A DNA stretch of 64,000 nt, taken from the NCBI GenBank assembly GCA_002837195.1, contig KZ478063.1, positions 314,584 through 378,583 on the forward strand, written 5' to 3'. The notes under the pieces are model-generated. The model was given only the letters and a program-made list of their open reading frames with translations, searched no databases and was not told the DNA's origin. Position numbers and translations under genes: made by a program. Source of the stretch: Enterobacterales bacterium CwR94. Lineage in GTDB: Bacteria > Pseudomonadota > Gammaproteobacteria > Enterobacterales > Enterobacteriaceae. The first letter of the stretch is position 1; each line of letters begins with the position of its first letter. Shown here in pieces: positions 38,191-47,586 of the stretch.

Positions 38191-40401
38191 ATGATGAAAA
38201 AGCAGGGCGCGTTCGACGTCTGTGGTAGCGTCGTACGCCAAAAAGCACCTTTGGCCGTTTTGATCTCGCTGGCTTTGGCAGGTAATGCTCTGGCCGCACA
38301 ACAAGATCCCGTTGTTGAAGAAAACACCCTGACGGTGAATGCCAATGTGGCTGCCGATACCGGGGTAACCGAAGACACGGGGGCCTACAACACAACGACG
38401 ATGGTGACGGGCACGGGCCTCAGCCTGTCTGCGCGTGAGACTCCGCAAAGCGTCAGCGTGGTGACAAAGCAGCGCATGCTGGATCAAGGCATAGATAAAG
38501 CAGCGGATGTGGTCAGCAACACGACAGGCATGTACGTGCGTCAGTTGGATGCCGACCGTTTCAGCTTTACGTCGCGAGGCATGGCGGTCAATAACATTCT
38601 GCGCGACAGCGTCACCACCTTCTACGACACCCGTTTTAATTACGGCGATAATCTGGTGGATACTGTCACACTCGACCGTATTGAGGTGTTACGCGGTGCG
38701 GCAGGCCTGATGGTGGGGCCGGGTAACCCTTCTGCAGCGGTAAACCTGGTGCGTAAGAAGCCAACCCGTGATTTTCGCGGTGAAGTGTTTGCGGGCTATG
38801 GCTCCTGGGATGCCTGGCGCACCGGGTTAGATCTCTCCGGGCCGCTGAATGACAGCGGTAGCGTGCGTGGACGCTTTGTCACAGCGTATCAGGATAGCAA
38901 CAGCAATATTGATCGTCTGAGCAGCAACAATTATCCGCTCTACGGTATTTTGGAAGCCGACATTACCGAGAATACCTTGTTTACCGTGGGCATGGATTAT
39001 CAGCGCTCAAACACTCACGGTGGCATGTTCGGGGGCTTGCCGATTTACTTCTCCGATGGCAGCAAAACCGATTATGGTCGCAGCGACAGTTTTGCCCCTG
39101 ACTGGGCAATGTCAAAAACCCGTACTTTCACCACTTTTACCAGCCTGGAGCATAAATTTGACAGCGGCTGGAGTGTGAAAGGTACCTTTACCTACGACAA
39201 CAACACATTGAATGAGAAAGTGTTGTGGGCAACCGGCTTCCCCAACAGCAGCACCAATGTGGGCATGACGCCGGGCAGCATGACGCGTATTGAAGGCGAG
39301 CGTCGCCAGCAAAACTACGATCTGCAAGTCAACGGCTTATATGACTTGCTGGGCCGTTCACATCGGGTGGCTTTTGGCTTTAACCATCAACATCAGGATT
39401 TCCAGAATGACTATTATCTGGCGACCTGTATGTTAACGCGCACCTGTAGCCCGCTGGGCGATTTCACGCAGCCTGACTGGTCCTATCCAGAACCGGCGTG
39501 GAGTAACAGCCGGACTTATGGCTCCAAAGGCTACAACGAGCAAACGGCAGGTTATGCCGTTACGCAAATCTCACTGGCCGATCCGCTGACATTGATTTTG
39601 GGCGGTCGTATGACCAGCTTCAAGACGCGCGGCGACAACTTCGGTGCGGCGCAAAACGCCAGCTACAGCGATGAGTTTGTGCCTTATGGCGGCATTGTCT
39701 GGAACATCACCGATGACCTCAGTACCTATGCCAGCTACACCGGCATCTTCAACCCGGAGTATCGTCGCAACCGCAACAATGAGCTGATCGATCCCGTTTC
39801 TGGACAGAACTATGAAGTGGGTCTGAAAGGCGTTGCTTTCGATAATGGCCTGGATTACTCACTGTCGCTGTTTGAAATTCGTCAGGACAACATGACGGTG
39901 GTCGACGGCGAAGCGGCACCCTTGCCAGATAACAGCACGGCGTATCGGGCGGTTGATGGAACGAAAACCCGCGGTTTTGAAGCCGAAATCAGCGGTCAAA
40001 TCACGGATAACTGGCGCATCTTCACCGGTTATACCCAGTTCCGCGCCGTGGACCCAACGGGCTTACGCATCAACACCAGTATGCCGGGTAAACTCTACAA
40101 ACTGTTCACCACCTACACACTGCCAGGCGCATTGAGCGATCTGACGGTAGGTGGCGGGGTGAATTGGCAGGATAAAACCTGGTTGACGGTAAATGGACCA
40201 CAAGGCAGCACGGTGGCTGAGCAAAACAGCTTTGCCGTCTGGAACCTGATGGGGCGTTATCAATTTACGCCCGATCTGTCGTTGACAGTGAACCTCAATA
40301 ACGTGTTTGATAAAGAGTATTATTCTCAGTTTGGACAATATGTTCAATATTACTACGGCGCACCGCGTAACGTAGAAGCCACGCTTCGCTATCGTTTCTG
40401 A
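38191..40401 (+). CDS. TonB-dependent ferric-siderophore receptor (FhuE/FauA/FpvA-like)
   Basis: A 736-residue outer-membrane receptor. A long signal peptide ends about residue 35 (ALAGNALAAQ). The TonB box is probably ENTLTVNAN; the plug runs SARETPQSVSVVTKQRMLDQ to IEVLRGAAGLMVGPGNPSAAV. The beta-barrel ends in NVEATLRYRF with terminal Phe. The family handles hydroxamates such as coprogen, rhodotorulic acid and alcaligin, fitting the upstream synthetase. It lacks the N-terminal signalling domain of FpvA-type transducers. ATG 38191 has GGTGA at 38181. It is separated from the synthetase by 63 bp. Confidence 0.92.
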   Translation: MMKKQGAFDVCGSVVRQKAPLAVLISLALAGNALAAQQDPVVEENTLTVNANVAADTGVTEDTGAYNTTTMVTGTGLSLSARETPQSVSVVTKQRMLDQGIDKAADVVSNTTGMYVRQLDADRFSFTSRGMAVNNILRDSVTTFYDTRFNYGDNLVDTVTLDRIEVLRGAAGLMVGPGNPSAAVNLVRKKPTRDFRGEVFAGYGSWDAWRTGLDLSGPLNDSGSVRGRFVTAYQDSNSNIDRLSSNNYPLYGILEADITENTLFTVGMDYQRSNTHGGMFGGLPIYFSDGSKTDYGRSDSFAPDWAMSKTRTFTTFTSLEHKFDSGWSVKGTFTYDNNTLNEKVLWATGFPNSSTNVGMTPGSMTRIEGERRQQNYDLQVNGLYDLLGRSHRVAFGFNHQHQDFQNDYYLATCMLTRTCSPLGDFTQPDWSYPEPAWSNSRTYGSKGYNEQTAGYAVTQISLADPLTLILGGRMTSFKTRGDNFGAAQNASYSDEFVPYGGIVWNITDDLSTYASYTGIFNPEYRRNRNNELIDPVSGQNYEVGLKGVAFDNGLDYSLSLFEIRQDNMTVVDGEAAPLPDNSTAYRAVDGTKTRGFEAEISGQITDNWRIFTGYTQFRAVDPTGLRINTSMPGKLYKLFTTYTLPGALSDLTVGGGVNWQDKTWLTVNGPQGSTVAEQNSFAVWNLMGRYQFTPDLSLTVNLNNVFDKEYYSQFGQYVQYYYGAPRNVEATLRYRF

Positions 40402-40416
40402 CGGGCGATAACCGCG

Positions 40417-40452
40417 CTCCCTTTCCCTGTTCGTGGGGAGAGGGAGTTTTTG
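40417..40452 (+). terminator. Terminator after the TonB receptor gene
   Basis: CTCCCT and AGGGAG arms with inner CCC/GGG pairs around TGTTCGT, followed by TTTTTGTATTTTT. It would reduce, but need not abolish, read-through into the ABC transporter genes that begin 20 bp later. Confidence 0.8.
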
Positions 40453-40472
40453 TATTTTTAAGAGTTCATGGA

Positions 40473-41447
40473 ATGCAGTGGTTTAAACGACTTTTTCTGG
40501 CAGGACTTTTACTGCCGATGCTGGCCTCGGCATCGGAGAGTGGCTATCCACGTACGCTGGTCACGGGATTGGGCAGCGCAGTCATCAACGCGCCTCCTAA
40601 GCGGATTGTGGCGCTCGGTGCCGGCGCAGAAGATATTGTGCTGCAATTGGGCATTGTTCCGGTGGGGATTGAAGCGCACTACTGGGGCGGTGATCGGCAG
40701 GGCTATTTGCCATGGTTTCGGCAAGAGGTGGAACGGCGTAATGCGCCGCTGCCGGTGGCACTGAATCTCAGCCCCGAAACCGATATCGAGGCCATTTTAC
40801 GTTTGCAGCCTGATTTAATTGTGGCGACGCAATCTGGCATGACACAGCAGGTGTTTGATCATCTATCCTGGTTTGTTCCCGTTGTCGCCTGGCCACAGCG
40901 TCCGTGGCTGACGACGCCGCAAGAGCAAATTACCTTGCTGGCGCAGGCGCTCAATAAAGATCCGCAACCGTTGTTAAGCGATCTTGATGATGCGCTGAAA
41001 CAGGCCGCGGCGCAGATTCCCCATCTTGATAGTTACACCTTTGCCTACATTCGCGGCGGGACAAATGGCAGCACGCTGGCAGCCTATGTCGCCGGCGATC
41101 CTCGCGTCGATACGTTACTGCATATGGGATTAAAAATGCTGCCGTCACTGGCAAAGCAGAGCGTGCGTTTTGGCAGTTTTTCCACCTTTATTGGGCTGGA
41201 GAATGCCGATCAACTTAACGATGCCGATTTGGTGTTTACCTGGTATCTCAACGAGCGTGACCAGCAGAGCATTGAAGCGCAACCGCTGTTTCGTTCAATC
41301 CGTGCCTTTCGTGAAGGGGGCTACGTGCCGTTGATGGATACGTCACTGGTGGTGGCAATGGGCTACGGTACGCCGCTGAGTGTGCGGTGGGCATTACCGC
41401 AATTTATGCCGATCTTAAAAGAGGCGATTGCCCATGCGAAACGCTGA
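40473..41447 (+). CDS. Periplasmic ferric-siderophore-binding protein (FepB/FhuD class)
   Basis: A 324-residue class III binding protein. A signal peptide MQWFKRLFLAGLLLPMLASA precedes SESGYPRTLVTGLGSAVINA. The helical-backbone binding fold shows PKRIVALGAGAEDIVLQLGI, then ILRLQPDLIVATQSGMTQQV and DADLVFTWYLNERDQ. It lacks a lipobox cysteine, so it should be soluble. It overlaps the next permease gene by 14 bp. It would carry the ferric siderophore taken in by the receptor just upstream. Confidence 0.9.
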   Translation: MQWFKRLFLAGLLLPMLASASESGYPRTLVTGLGSAVINAPPKRIVALGAGAEDIVLQLGIVPVGIEAHYWGGDRQGYLPWFRQEVERRNAPLPVALNLSPETDIEAILRLQPDLIVATQSGMTQQVFDHLSWFVPVVAWPQRPWLTTPQEQITLLAQALNKDPQPLLSDLDDALKQAAAQIPHLDSYTFAYIRGGTNGSTLAAYVAGDPRVDTLLHMGLKMLPSLAKQSVRFGSFSTFIGLENADQLNDADLVFTWYLNERDQQSIEAQPLFRSIRAFREGGYVPLMDTSLVVAMGYGTPLSVRWALPQFMPILKEAIAHAKR

Positions 41448-42456
41448 ATTCATGCTGCGCCGTCGGCAGCGGCGCAGCCTGGGATTGATAGTGATGATCA
41501 TGATTACCCTGGGTTGCGTGATGCTCAGTCTGGCGATGGGATCGAAGCCACTGCCGTTTAATGATGTTTGGCTGCATTTTTGGCGTGGCGATCAGGGACA
41601 ATACAATGACTTAGTCATTAATTTGCGTGAATCTCGCACCCTAACCGGCTTACTGGTGGGCGCGGCGTTGGCGCTGGCAGGTACGCTAACACAGGGATTA
41701 ATGCGGAATCCGCTAGCGGAGCCCGGCATTCTTGGCGTCAATGCGGGCGCGGCGGCGATGGTGGTGGGATTCTCCTTTTTCCCCTTGTTGGAAGCACTGC
41801 CACGCTTTTGGCCCGCGTTGGGCGGTGCGACACTGGCAACCGCCTTATTTTTCCTGCTGGGAGGCGGGCAGCGCCACACCTCTCCGGCGCGTCTGGTGCT
41901 AACGGGGGCGGCTATCAATGCCTGTCTGTTTGCTTTCGTACAAAGCGTGGTACTGCTTAATGCCCGCGTGTTGGATAGCTACCGTTTCTGGACTGTGGGA
42001 TCGCTCAGTGAGCAGTCTCTCCAGCAAACCCTCACGATTTTGCCCTGGTTGGCACTTCTGCTGGTGTTGGTCCCGATGCTGGGTGGTGCGCTGAATGTGT
42101 TGGCTTTTGGTGAAAACAGCGCCAGCGCGTTGGGCGTCAATGTGGCCCGCGTGCGTCTGATGACACTGGTCGCCGCGACGGTATTGGCGGCAGCGGCGAC
42201 CGCGATGGCAGGGCCGATTGCCTTTATTGGCCTGGCGGCACCGCATTTAATGCGGGCGCTGGTGGGCAGTGATTACCGCTGGCTATTGCCTTATAGCGCC
42301 TTTGCGGGGGCGTCTTTGCTGTTACTGGCTGATGTGCTGGCGCGCTGGATTATCGCGCCGCAGGAGATCATGGTCGGCATCGTCACCGCCTGTCTGGGCG
42401 GGATTTTACTGTGGGCAGTGGCGAAGCGCAGTCGGAGATTTAATGATGCAGCCTGA
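41434..42456 (+). CDS. FecCD-family siderophore ABC permease, first subunit
   Basis: A 340-residue inner-membrane permease with about nine to ten helices. Signatures include LRESRTLTGLLVGAALALAG, LTQGLMRNPLAEPGILGVNA and GPIAFIGLAAPHLMRALVGS (the EAA-like ATPase contact). The frame opens with TTG at 41428, but ATG 41434 has GAGG at 41421 and gives MRNAEFMLRRRQRRS. The start lies inside the binding-protein gene, indicating coupling. Confidence 0.93.
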   Translation: MRNAEFMLRRRQRRSLGLIVMIMITLGCVMLSLAMGSKPLPFNDVWLHFWRGDQGQYNDLVINLRESRTLTGLLVGAALALAGTLTQGLMRNPLAEPGILGVNAGAAAMVVGFSFFPLLEALPRFWPALGGATLATALFFLLGGGQRHTSPARLVLTGAAINACLFAFVQSVVLLNARVLDSYRFWTVGSLSEQSLQQTLTILPWLALLLVLVPMLGGALNVLAFGENSASALGVNVARVRLMTLVAATVLAAAATAMAGPIAFIGLAAPHLMRALVGSDYRWLLPYSAFAGASLLLLADVLARWIIAPQEIMVGIVTACLGGILLWAVAKRSRRFNDAA

Positions 42457-43441
42457 CCGACAGAGAGTGCAGCGTATGCGCCTGCTCAATGCCCTGCTGC
42501 TGGGGCTGCTAGGGGTGCTGGTATGGCTGACGTTACTGTTACCTCAGCAACAAACAGGGTCCTGGTGGCCGCACGCCGTGACGCCGTGGCAGGACTATGT
42601 GCTGTGGCAACTGCGTGTTCCACGTGCGCTGGTGGCGATCGGTGCCGGTGCCGCGTTGGCCGTATCTGGGGCGTTGTTTCAGCTCACGACACGCAATGCT
42701 TTGGGCAGCCCGGACATCATTGGTGTGAATGCTGGTGCCGCCGCAGGCATCGTGGCAACACTGGTGGTGTGGCCTCATGTCTTGCCCGTTCCCGTTGGTG
42801 CCTTACTTGGGGCACTGCTGGCGGTCACGCTGGTGTATGCCGGTAGCCTGCGCCGTTTTGGCCCATTACAAACCACGCAAATTGTTATCGCGGGTATCGC
42901 GATTGCCGCTGTGTGTCTGGCGCTGGTGAATTTTGCCGTTTCCCAACTGCGGATTGAAGTGGCGCAGCAATTGGCCACGCTATTAAGCGGGAGTCTCGCC
43001 AGCAAACAGTGGCGTGATGTGGGATGGATTTTTGGCGCTTTACTGGTGATTTTACCGATCATTATTTGGCTCCGCCGTGAACTGACCTTTGTGATGGTGG
43101 GGCATGACATCGCGAGTACCCTTGGGGTGCCGGTCCGCAGGGCGAATCTTTTTAGTATTCTGTGTGCAGTGGTTTTGGCCAGCATGGCGGTATTGGTTGT
43201 GGGGCCGGTGGCGTTTGTGGCGCTCGCCGCACCGCACATTGCCCGTCGCTTGCAGCTAACGCGCGGAGCCGGGTTACTCAGCGCCGCGCTGATGGGCGCA
43301 TTACTTATGCTGGCCTCTGATCTGATTACCTTGCTGCTGCCAACCCAGGGACGTTTGCCGATTGGCGTGGTCACCGCCGCGTTGGGCGGCTGCTATCTGA
43401 TGACGTTGCTCTACAGTGAATTAAGGAAACAGCCAACATGA
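42443..43441 (+). CDS. FecCD-family siderophore ABC permease, second subunit
   Basis: A 332-residue partner permease. It begins MMQPDRQRVQRMRLLNALLL and shows the family blocks LRVPRALVAIGAGAALAVSG, LGSPDIIGVNAGAAAGIV and GPVAFVALAAPHIARRLQLT. The frame opens at 42269, but ATG 42443 (or the adjacent ATG 42446) with GGAG at 42434 is the realistic start, overlapping the first permease by 14 bp. Both permeases form the heterodimeric channel. Confidence 0.93.
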   Translation: MMQPDRQRVQRMRLLNALLLGLLGVLVWLTLLLPQQQTGSWWPHAVTPWQDYVLWQLRVPRALVAIGAGAALAVSGALFQLTTRNALGSPDIIGVNAGAAAGIVATLVVWPHVLPVPVGALLGALLAVTLVYAGSLRRFGPLQTTQIVIAGIAIAAVCLALVNFAVSQLRIEVAQQLATLLSGSLASKQWRDVGWIFGALLVILPIIIWLRRELTFVMVGHDIASTLGVPVRRANLFSILCAVVLASMAVLVVGPVAFVALAAPHIARRLQLTRGAGLLSAALMGALLMLASDLITLLLPTQGRLPIGVVTAALGGCYLMTLLYSELRKQPT

Positions 43442-44241
43442 GTGTGTTACTGGCTCCCCCCTCCCGCTTGCAGGCTCGCCAGCTTACCTTGAGTTATGGG
43501 GAACGTCCGATCGTTGAAGGTGTTGATCTGGCACTGCGCGATGGTGAGTTTACGGTGATTATCGGCCCCAACGGCTGTGGGAAATCGACGCTACTGCGTG
43601 CTTTTAGTCGTGGCTTACTGCCTGAGAAGGGGGAAATTCATTTAGATGGCGAAAATCTCCATCGCTACAAGCCGCGGCGGGTTGCGCGAGAACTCTCGCT
43701 GCTCAGCCAAAATGCGTCTCTGACGGAAAGTCTTACGGTGTTTGATTTGGTTTCACGCGGTCGCTATCCGCACCAAACGTTTTTGCGGCCCTGGTCAGCA
43801 GAAGATGAACAGGTGGTGAAGGCGGCACTGTCTGCCGTCGATCTTACGGCTATGGCACAGCGGCCAGTGAATGCGCTTTCCGGTGGCCAACGTCAGCGCG
43901 CCTGGTTCGCGATGACTCTGGCTCAGCAAACGCCGATTGTGTTGTTGGATGAACCCACCACGTGGTTGGACATCGCACATCAAATTGAGCTGTTGGATCT
44001 GTGTCGTGCTCTACACCAGCAAGGAAAAACCCTGGTCATGGTGCTACACGATATTAATCAAGCACTGCGTTATGCTACGCATTTAGTCATGATGAAAGCG
44101 GGTCAAATTGTTGCCGAAGGCAAACCTGTCGATATTGTCACGGAAGCCAGCATGGCAGACGTGTTTGGCTTAAAATGCCGTATTATCGACGATCCCGAAA
44201 CGGGAAAACCGTTGATTATTCCTCGTTTTTCCAGTCTGTAA
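43438..44241 (+). CDS. Ferric-siderophore ABC transporter ATPase (FepC/FecE class)
   Basis: A 267-residue ATPase with Walker A VIIGPNGCGKSTLLRAFSRG, signature NALSGGQRQRAWFAMTLAQQ, Walker B PIVLLDEPTTWLDIAHQIEL and H-loop VMVLHDINQALRYA. The start codon overlaps the permease stop (ATGA). It is the last gene of the importer. Its stop is one base from the stop of the convergent LuxR-type gene, with no room for a terminator. Confidence 0.95.
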   Translation: MSVLLAPPSRLQARQLTLSYGERPIVEGVDLALRDGEFTVIIGPNGCGKSTLLRAFSRGLLPEKGEIHLDGENLHRYKPRRVARELSLLSQNASLTESLTVFDLVSRGRYPHQTFLRPWSAEDEQVVKAALSAVDLTAMAQRPVNALSGGQRQRAWFAMTLAQQTPIVLLDEPTTWLDIAHQIELLDLCRALHQQGKTLVMVLHDINQALRYATHLVMMKAGQIVAEGKPVDIVTEASMADVFGLKCRIIDDPETGKPLIIPRFSSL

Positions 44242-44242
44242 G

Positions 44243-44920
44243 CTACATTGGTCGGGGCAGTTGTAGCGCATTGTGTGCTCGCTGCACCCAACTGCGAGCG
44301 GGCTGCCAGGCCTTCTCCGAAATCTCTGCGGGCAGGCCATCTTCAGAGAAATCATTCCATGCTAAACGCCGCGTTTTATCGTAGCTGCGCAAATGGTGGA
44401 TCATGCGCGGCAGACTGTTCTGCTCAAGTTTCTCTTTCAATGCATGGCCAAATCCGTAGGCGGTTTTGTCACAGATATCGAGGTGGCGAGCGATTTGGGG
44501 AATGTCGAATCCGCGAATGATCAAGCGGACAACCTGCATCTCCCGTGGTGTGAACCAATCCGATAAAATATTTTGGCTCAGGGCTTGCGTCAGCGCAGAG
44601 AGACTGTAGGGTGCTCGGGCCGATTTAAACAACTGCATTAAAATTTTATCCGTTGATGAAGAGGCATCCAGTACCCAATTGCGCAACGAGGGACTGCGCA
44701 GAAGTGCGGGTAAACGGGTAATTAAAATTGCTGTATGTTCATGGCTATGTTTATTCAGGATAATGGATTGGATATCTAAAAAGAGTAACGGTATTTCAGT
44801 CGCATGCGTCACTTCAATGATGGATATCGCACGTAATGCTTTTCGTCGGTGGGCAGGAAGGCCCGTATAAAGTTCGTGTAATCCAGATCTGAAAAGTGTG
44901 TTGCGGCAAATGACTTGCAT
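44243..44920 (-). CDS. LuxR/RcsB-type transcriptional regulator
   Basis: A 225-residue regulator. The C-terminal LuxR helix-turn-helix spans about residues 135-200: WFTPREMQVVRLIIRGFDIP, QIARHLDICDKTAYGFGHAL. The N-terminal 130 residues start MQVICRNTLFRSGLHELYTG, like the degenerate receiver domains of BglJ-type proteins; no phosphorylatable Asp pattern is evident. GGAG lies 5 nt before ATG 44920. It is convergent with the siderophore importer, so it may regulate the island; the target is unknown. Confidence 0.82.
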   Translation of the reverse strand: MQVICRNTLFRSGLHELYTGLPAHRRKALRAISIIEVTHATEIPLLFLDIQSIILNKHSHEHTAILITRLPALLRSPSLRNWVLDASSSTDKILMQLFKSARAPYSLSALTQALSQNILSDWFTPREMQVVRLIIRGFDIPQIARHLDICDKTAYGFGHALKEKLEQNSLPRMIHHLRSYDKTRRLAWNDFSEDGLPAEISEKAWQPARSWVQRAHNALQLPRPM

Positions 44921-45353
44921 AAAGGCTCCGAAACAATAATTTCGGGAATTATAGGAATAGCAGGGACACTCAGAACAAGTGGCAAAGTGTTATTCACAGG
45001 GAAATCATGCCAAAAAGCATAAAATACATATAAATCATATCGATAAGGTTGGTTTGTGAATCCTGTGAATTCACTCAAACGCGGGTGTTAAACGTGCATT
45101 TCCATAAAGGACTAAGGTGTAAAGTAAAAAACCATAATGTGTTGAAGGCATAACGTTAAAAAAATAATAATAAGAATCTCAGAAGTAAACTGGCGGTTAT
45201 TCCTAATGATGCAATATTCATCATCCTGCGGATATTGATTCTCATCCCAGGATTTTTCTCTAATTGGCCTTTTGCGCCTGGTATATTCTTTTCAGGGAAC
45301 TCTTTTTCGTCCTGAGAAGGGCAAGGCATAAATAGTCAGTAATAGGGAAATGA
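44921..45353. other. A/T-rich divergent intergenic region
   Basis: About 430 bp separating the leftward LuxR-type gene from the rightward winged-helix regulator. It is A/T-rich (for example around 45150-45180) and must hold both promoters. No Fur box of the quality of the one at 36140, no clear dyad operator and no gene was found. Confidence 0.45.
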
Positions 45354-46076
45354 ATGATGCCTGGAAAAAGTGCAGACTGGATTACGTTCCATGAAACTCT
45401 GGCGATATTACGCTACGGCAGTAAACGCGCTGAACTCAGCGATTCGGCCGTGCAGTGCTTGATATTGCTGATGGAACACCAAGATGAACTCATCACCAAA
45501 GAACAGATTCACGATGCCTGTTGGCGAAGTAAGGGCGTGTGTGTCTCTGATGCTTCCATTCGACAAGTGATTACCCAAATCAGACGCGCCATCCACTCGT
45601 TGGGGATCACCGACAATGTTATCTCAACCTATCCACGTAAAGGCTATATGCTGCATGCGGGATGGATTACCACCGACTGCGACTGCGCGGTGGTACCCGC
45701 GCCCACTCTGCCAGCATCCCCACGGCCCAGGCGGTGGTCGCAACGCCAGCTTGAAATGGTGTTTGTTGTGCTGCTCACCGTGTTGGGGCTGTTTTTCCAT
45801 TGGGAGTATCAACAGCATCGTGCAACCCCAAAGGTCAGCTACACCCTGCTGCGAGCGACCTTTGATGGGAAACAGATGATTCTCTATGAGGTGGGAGAAC
45901 CGGTTAATTTGCCCAAGGAGATACTGCGCTCAGCCGATCAACCCGCTGAGATTCGCATCATGTTGGAGCCTGAGCAATTGCGCAATGCACTGCCAGCAGA
46001 CCCTTGTCCTGTGGGAGAGTCATCCGACGGCACGGCGTGTTCGACGTTCTTATTGTTGCGCCGTGAACAGAAATAG
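45354..46076 (+). CDS. Membrane-anchored CadC/ToxR-like winged-helix regulator
   Basis: A 240-residue protein with an N-terminal OmpR-type winged helix (residues about 10-105: LSDSAVQCLILLMEHQDELI, ISTYPRKGYMLHAGW), a Pro-rich linker, one membrane helix (MVFVVLLTVLGLFFHWEY, about 145-165) and a short periplasmic tail of about 75 residues. Two periplasmic cysteines (DPCPVG and GTACSTF) could form a redox-sensitive disulfide. The architecture is that of one-component sensors such as CadC and ToxR, but the sensor domain is small. It may control the neighbouring iron genes or unrelated targets. Confidence 0.85.
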   Translation: MMPGKSADWITFHETLAILRYGSKRAELSDSAVQCLILLMEHQDELITKEQIHDACWRSKGVCVSDASIRQVITQIRRAIHSLGITDNVISTYPRKGYMLHAGWITTDCDCAVVPAPTLPASPRPRRWSQRQLEMVFVVLLTVLGLFFHWEYQQHRATPKVSYTLLRATFDGKQMILYEVGEPVNLPKEILRSADQPAEIRIMLEPEQLRNALPADPCPVGESSDGTACSTFLLLRREQK

Positions 46077-46225
46077 TCGCAGTGTGCAGCACGTCATCAT
46101 TTAACCGTGCCTTTTCACCTAACTCGTCGATACTGATATACTCCCGCACCTAAATTTGTGGCCAGCAGGGTGGCAGTGTACTCATGCTGGCGTGAAATGA
46201 ATCGAATGAGTGAGAGTTGTCAGCA

Positions 46226-46762
46226 ATGAAGCACACCGTAGAAGTTATGATCTCCGAACAGGCGATCGCATCCCGTATTGCCGAGTTGGGTGAGGAAATC
46301 AATCAGCGCTACCGTGACAGCGGTAGCGATATGGTACTGGTGGGCCTGCTGCGCGGATCCTTTATGTTTATGGCCGACCTTTGTCGCGCTGTTGAGGTGC
46401 CGCATGAGGTCGATTTCATGACGGCATCCAGCTACGGCAGCGGCATGTCCTCTTCCCGCGACGTGAAAATTCTCAAAGATCTGGATGAGGATATTCGTGG
46501 CAAAGACGTTTTAATCGTGGAAGACATCATTGATTCAGGCAATACCTTGAGCAAAGTGCGCGAGATCCTGAGCCTGCGTCAGCCGAAGTCACTGGCGATA
46601 TGTACGTTGCTGGATAAGCCCGATCGCCGTGAGGTGCAGGTGCCTGTCGAGTTCGTCGGTTTCTCGATTCCTGATGAATTTGTGGTGGGCTACGGCATTG
46701 ACTACGCGCAGCGCTATCGTCATCTGCCGTATGTTGGCAAAGTGGTGCCGCTGGACGAATAA
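46226..46762 (+). CDS. hpt: Hypoxanthine phosphoribosyltransferase Hpt
   Basis: A 178-residue purine salvage enzyme converting hypoxanthine and PRPP to IMP. The PRPP motif is [20 protein letters not shown]; the flexible loop is [38 protein letters not shown] is C-terminal. The start [12 protein letters not shown] at 46226 matches E. coli; a TTG three codons upstream is in frame. It is convergent with can. Confidence 0.96.
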   Translation: MKHTVEVMISEQAIASRIAELGEEINQRYRDSGSDMVLVGLLRGSFMFMADLCRAVEVPHEVDFMTASSYGSGMSSSRDVKILKDLDEDIRGKDVLIVEDIIDSGNTLSKVREILSLRQPKSLAICTLLDKPDRREVQVPVEFVGFSIPDEFVVGYGIDYAQRYRHLPYVGKVVPLDE

Positions 46763-46775
46763 GGGCACAAACGAT

Positions 46776-46796
46776 GAAGGCCGCAATGCGGCCTTC
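46776..46796. terminator. Bidirectional terminator between hpt and can
   Basis: GAAGGCCGC-AAT-GCGGCCTTC is a perfect 9-bp stem lying 13 bp after the hpt stop and 8 bp before the can stop. Confidence 0.8.
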
Positions 46797-46804
46797 CGAT
46801 ACAC

Positions 46805-47479
46805 TTACTCTTGCACCTGACGCAGTCCGTCAGGATTGTGCAACAGCGTGGACATTCCCTGGCGATAGCGTTGTTCCAGCAGCTCGCGACTGTTTGCGCT
46901 GACCTCTAAGTCGCGTAAACATCCATCGTGAATGCCGTACACCCAGCCGTGAATATTCACCTTTTGCCCGCGCTTCCAGGCGGATTGCAGAATCGTTGAG
47001 TGGCCGAGGTTATAGACCTGCTCCACCACATTGATTTCACACAATTTATCGAAGCGTTTTTCCGGCGGCAGTTCACCTAACAGCGAGCTATGCTTGTACC
47101 ACAGATCGCGAACGTGCAGCAGCCAGTTGTTAATCAGCCCTAATTCCGGGTTTTCCACCGCCGCTTGTACGCCACCGCAGCCGTAGTGACCGCAGATGAT
47201 GATGTGCTCAACTTCCAGTACATCAACGGCATACTGCACCACTGACAGGCAGTTGAGGTCGGTGTGAACCACCAGGTTCGCGACATTGCGGTGAACAAAC
47301 AACTCACCCGGATCCAAGCCAACCAGGCTCTCGGCGGGCACGCGGCTGTCAGAGCAACCAATCCACAGAAAGCGGGGTTTTTGCGTCAGGGACAAACGTT
47401 CAAAGAAACCGGGATCATCCTCAATCAGTTGTTTTGACCAGTCACGGTTGTTACTGATGAGGGTCGTTATGTCTTTCAT
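46805..47479 (-). CDS. can: Beta-class carbonic anhydrase Can
   Basis: A 224-residue zinc enzyme hydrating CO2 to bicarbonate. Zinc ligands are in [20 protein letters not shown] (Cys, Asp) and [20 protein letters not shown] (His, Cys). The conserved start [20 protein letters not shown] lies at 47479; the open frame extends to 47599 but the extra 40 residues are not family-like. It is divergent from yadG. Confidence 0.96.
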   Translation of the reverse strand: MKDITTLISNNRDWSKQLIEDDPGFFERLSLTQKPRFLWIGCSDSRVPAESLVGLDPGELFVHRNVANLVVHTDLNCLSVVQYAVDVLEVEHIIICGHYGCGGVQAAVENPELGLINNWLLHVRDLWYKHSSLLGELPPEKRFDKLCEINVVEQVYNLGHSTILQSAWKRGQKVNIHGWVYGIHDGCLRDLEVSANSRELLEQRYRQGMSTLLHNPDGLRQVQE

Positions 47480-47586
47480 AGCGGGTGTTGACCTGTAAGG
47501 CTCACGTGAGCGTGGCAGTAATATAGGGCAAGGCAGCGCAATTTTACATCTAAAAGAAACACATCGAAAACAGGGTTTTATTACCG

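Noticed and set aside
44809-45078. An 89-codon minus-strand frame overlapping the start of the LuxR-type gene, possibly an N-terminal extension
   Set aside because: It is in a different frame, and the LuxR gene has its own good ribosome-binding site and a family-like N-terminus, so no frameshift is needed.
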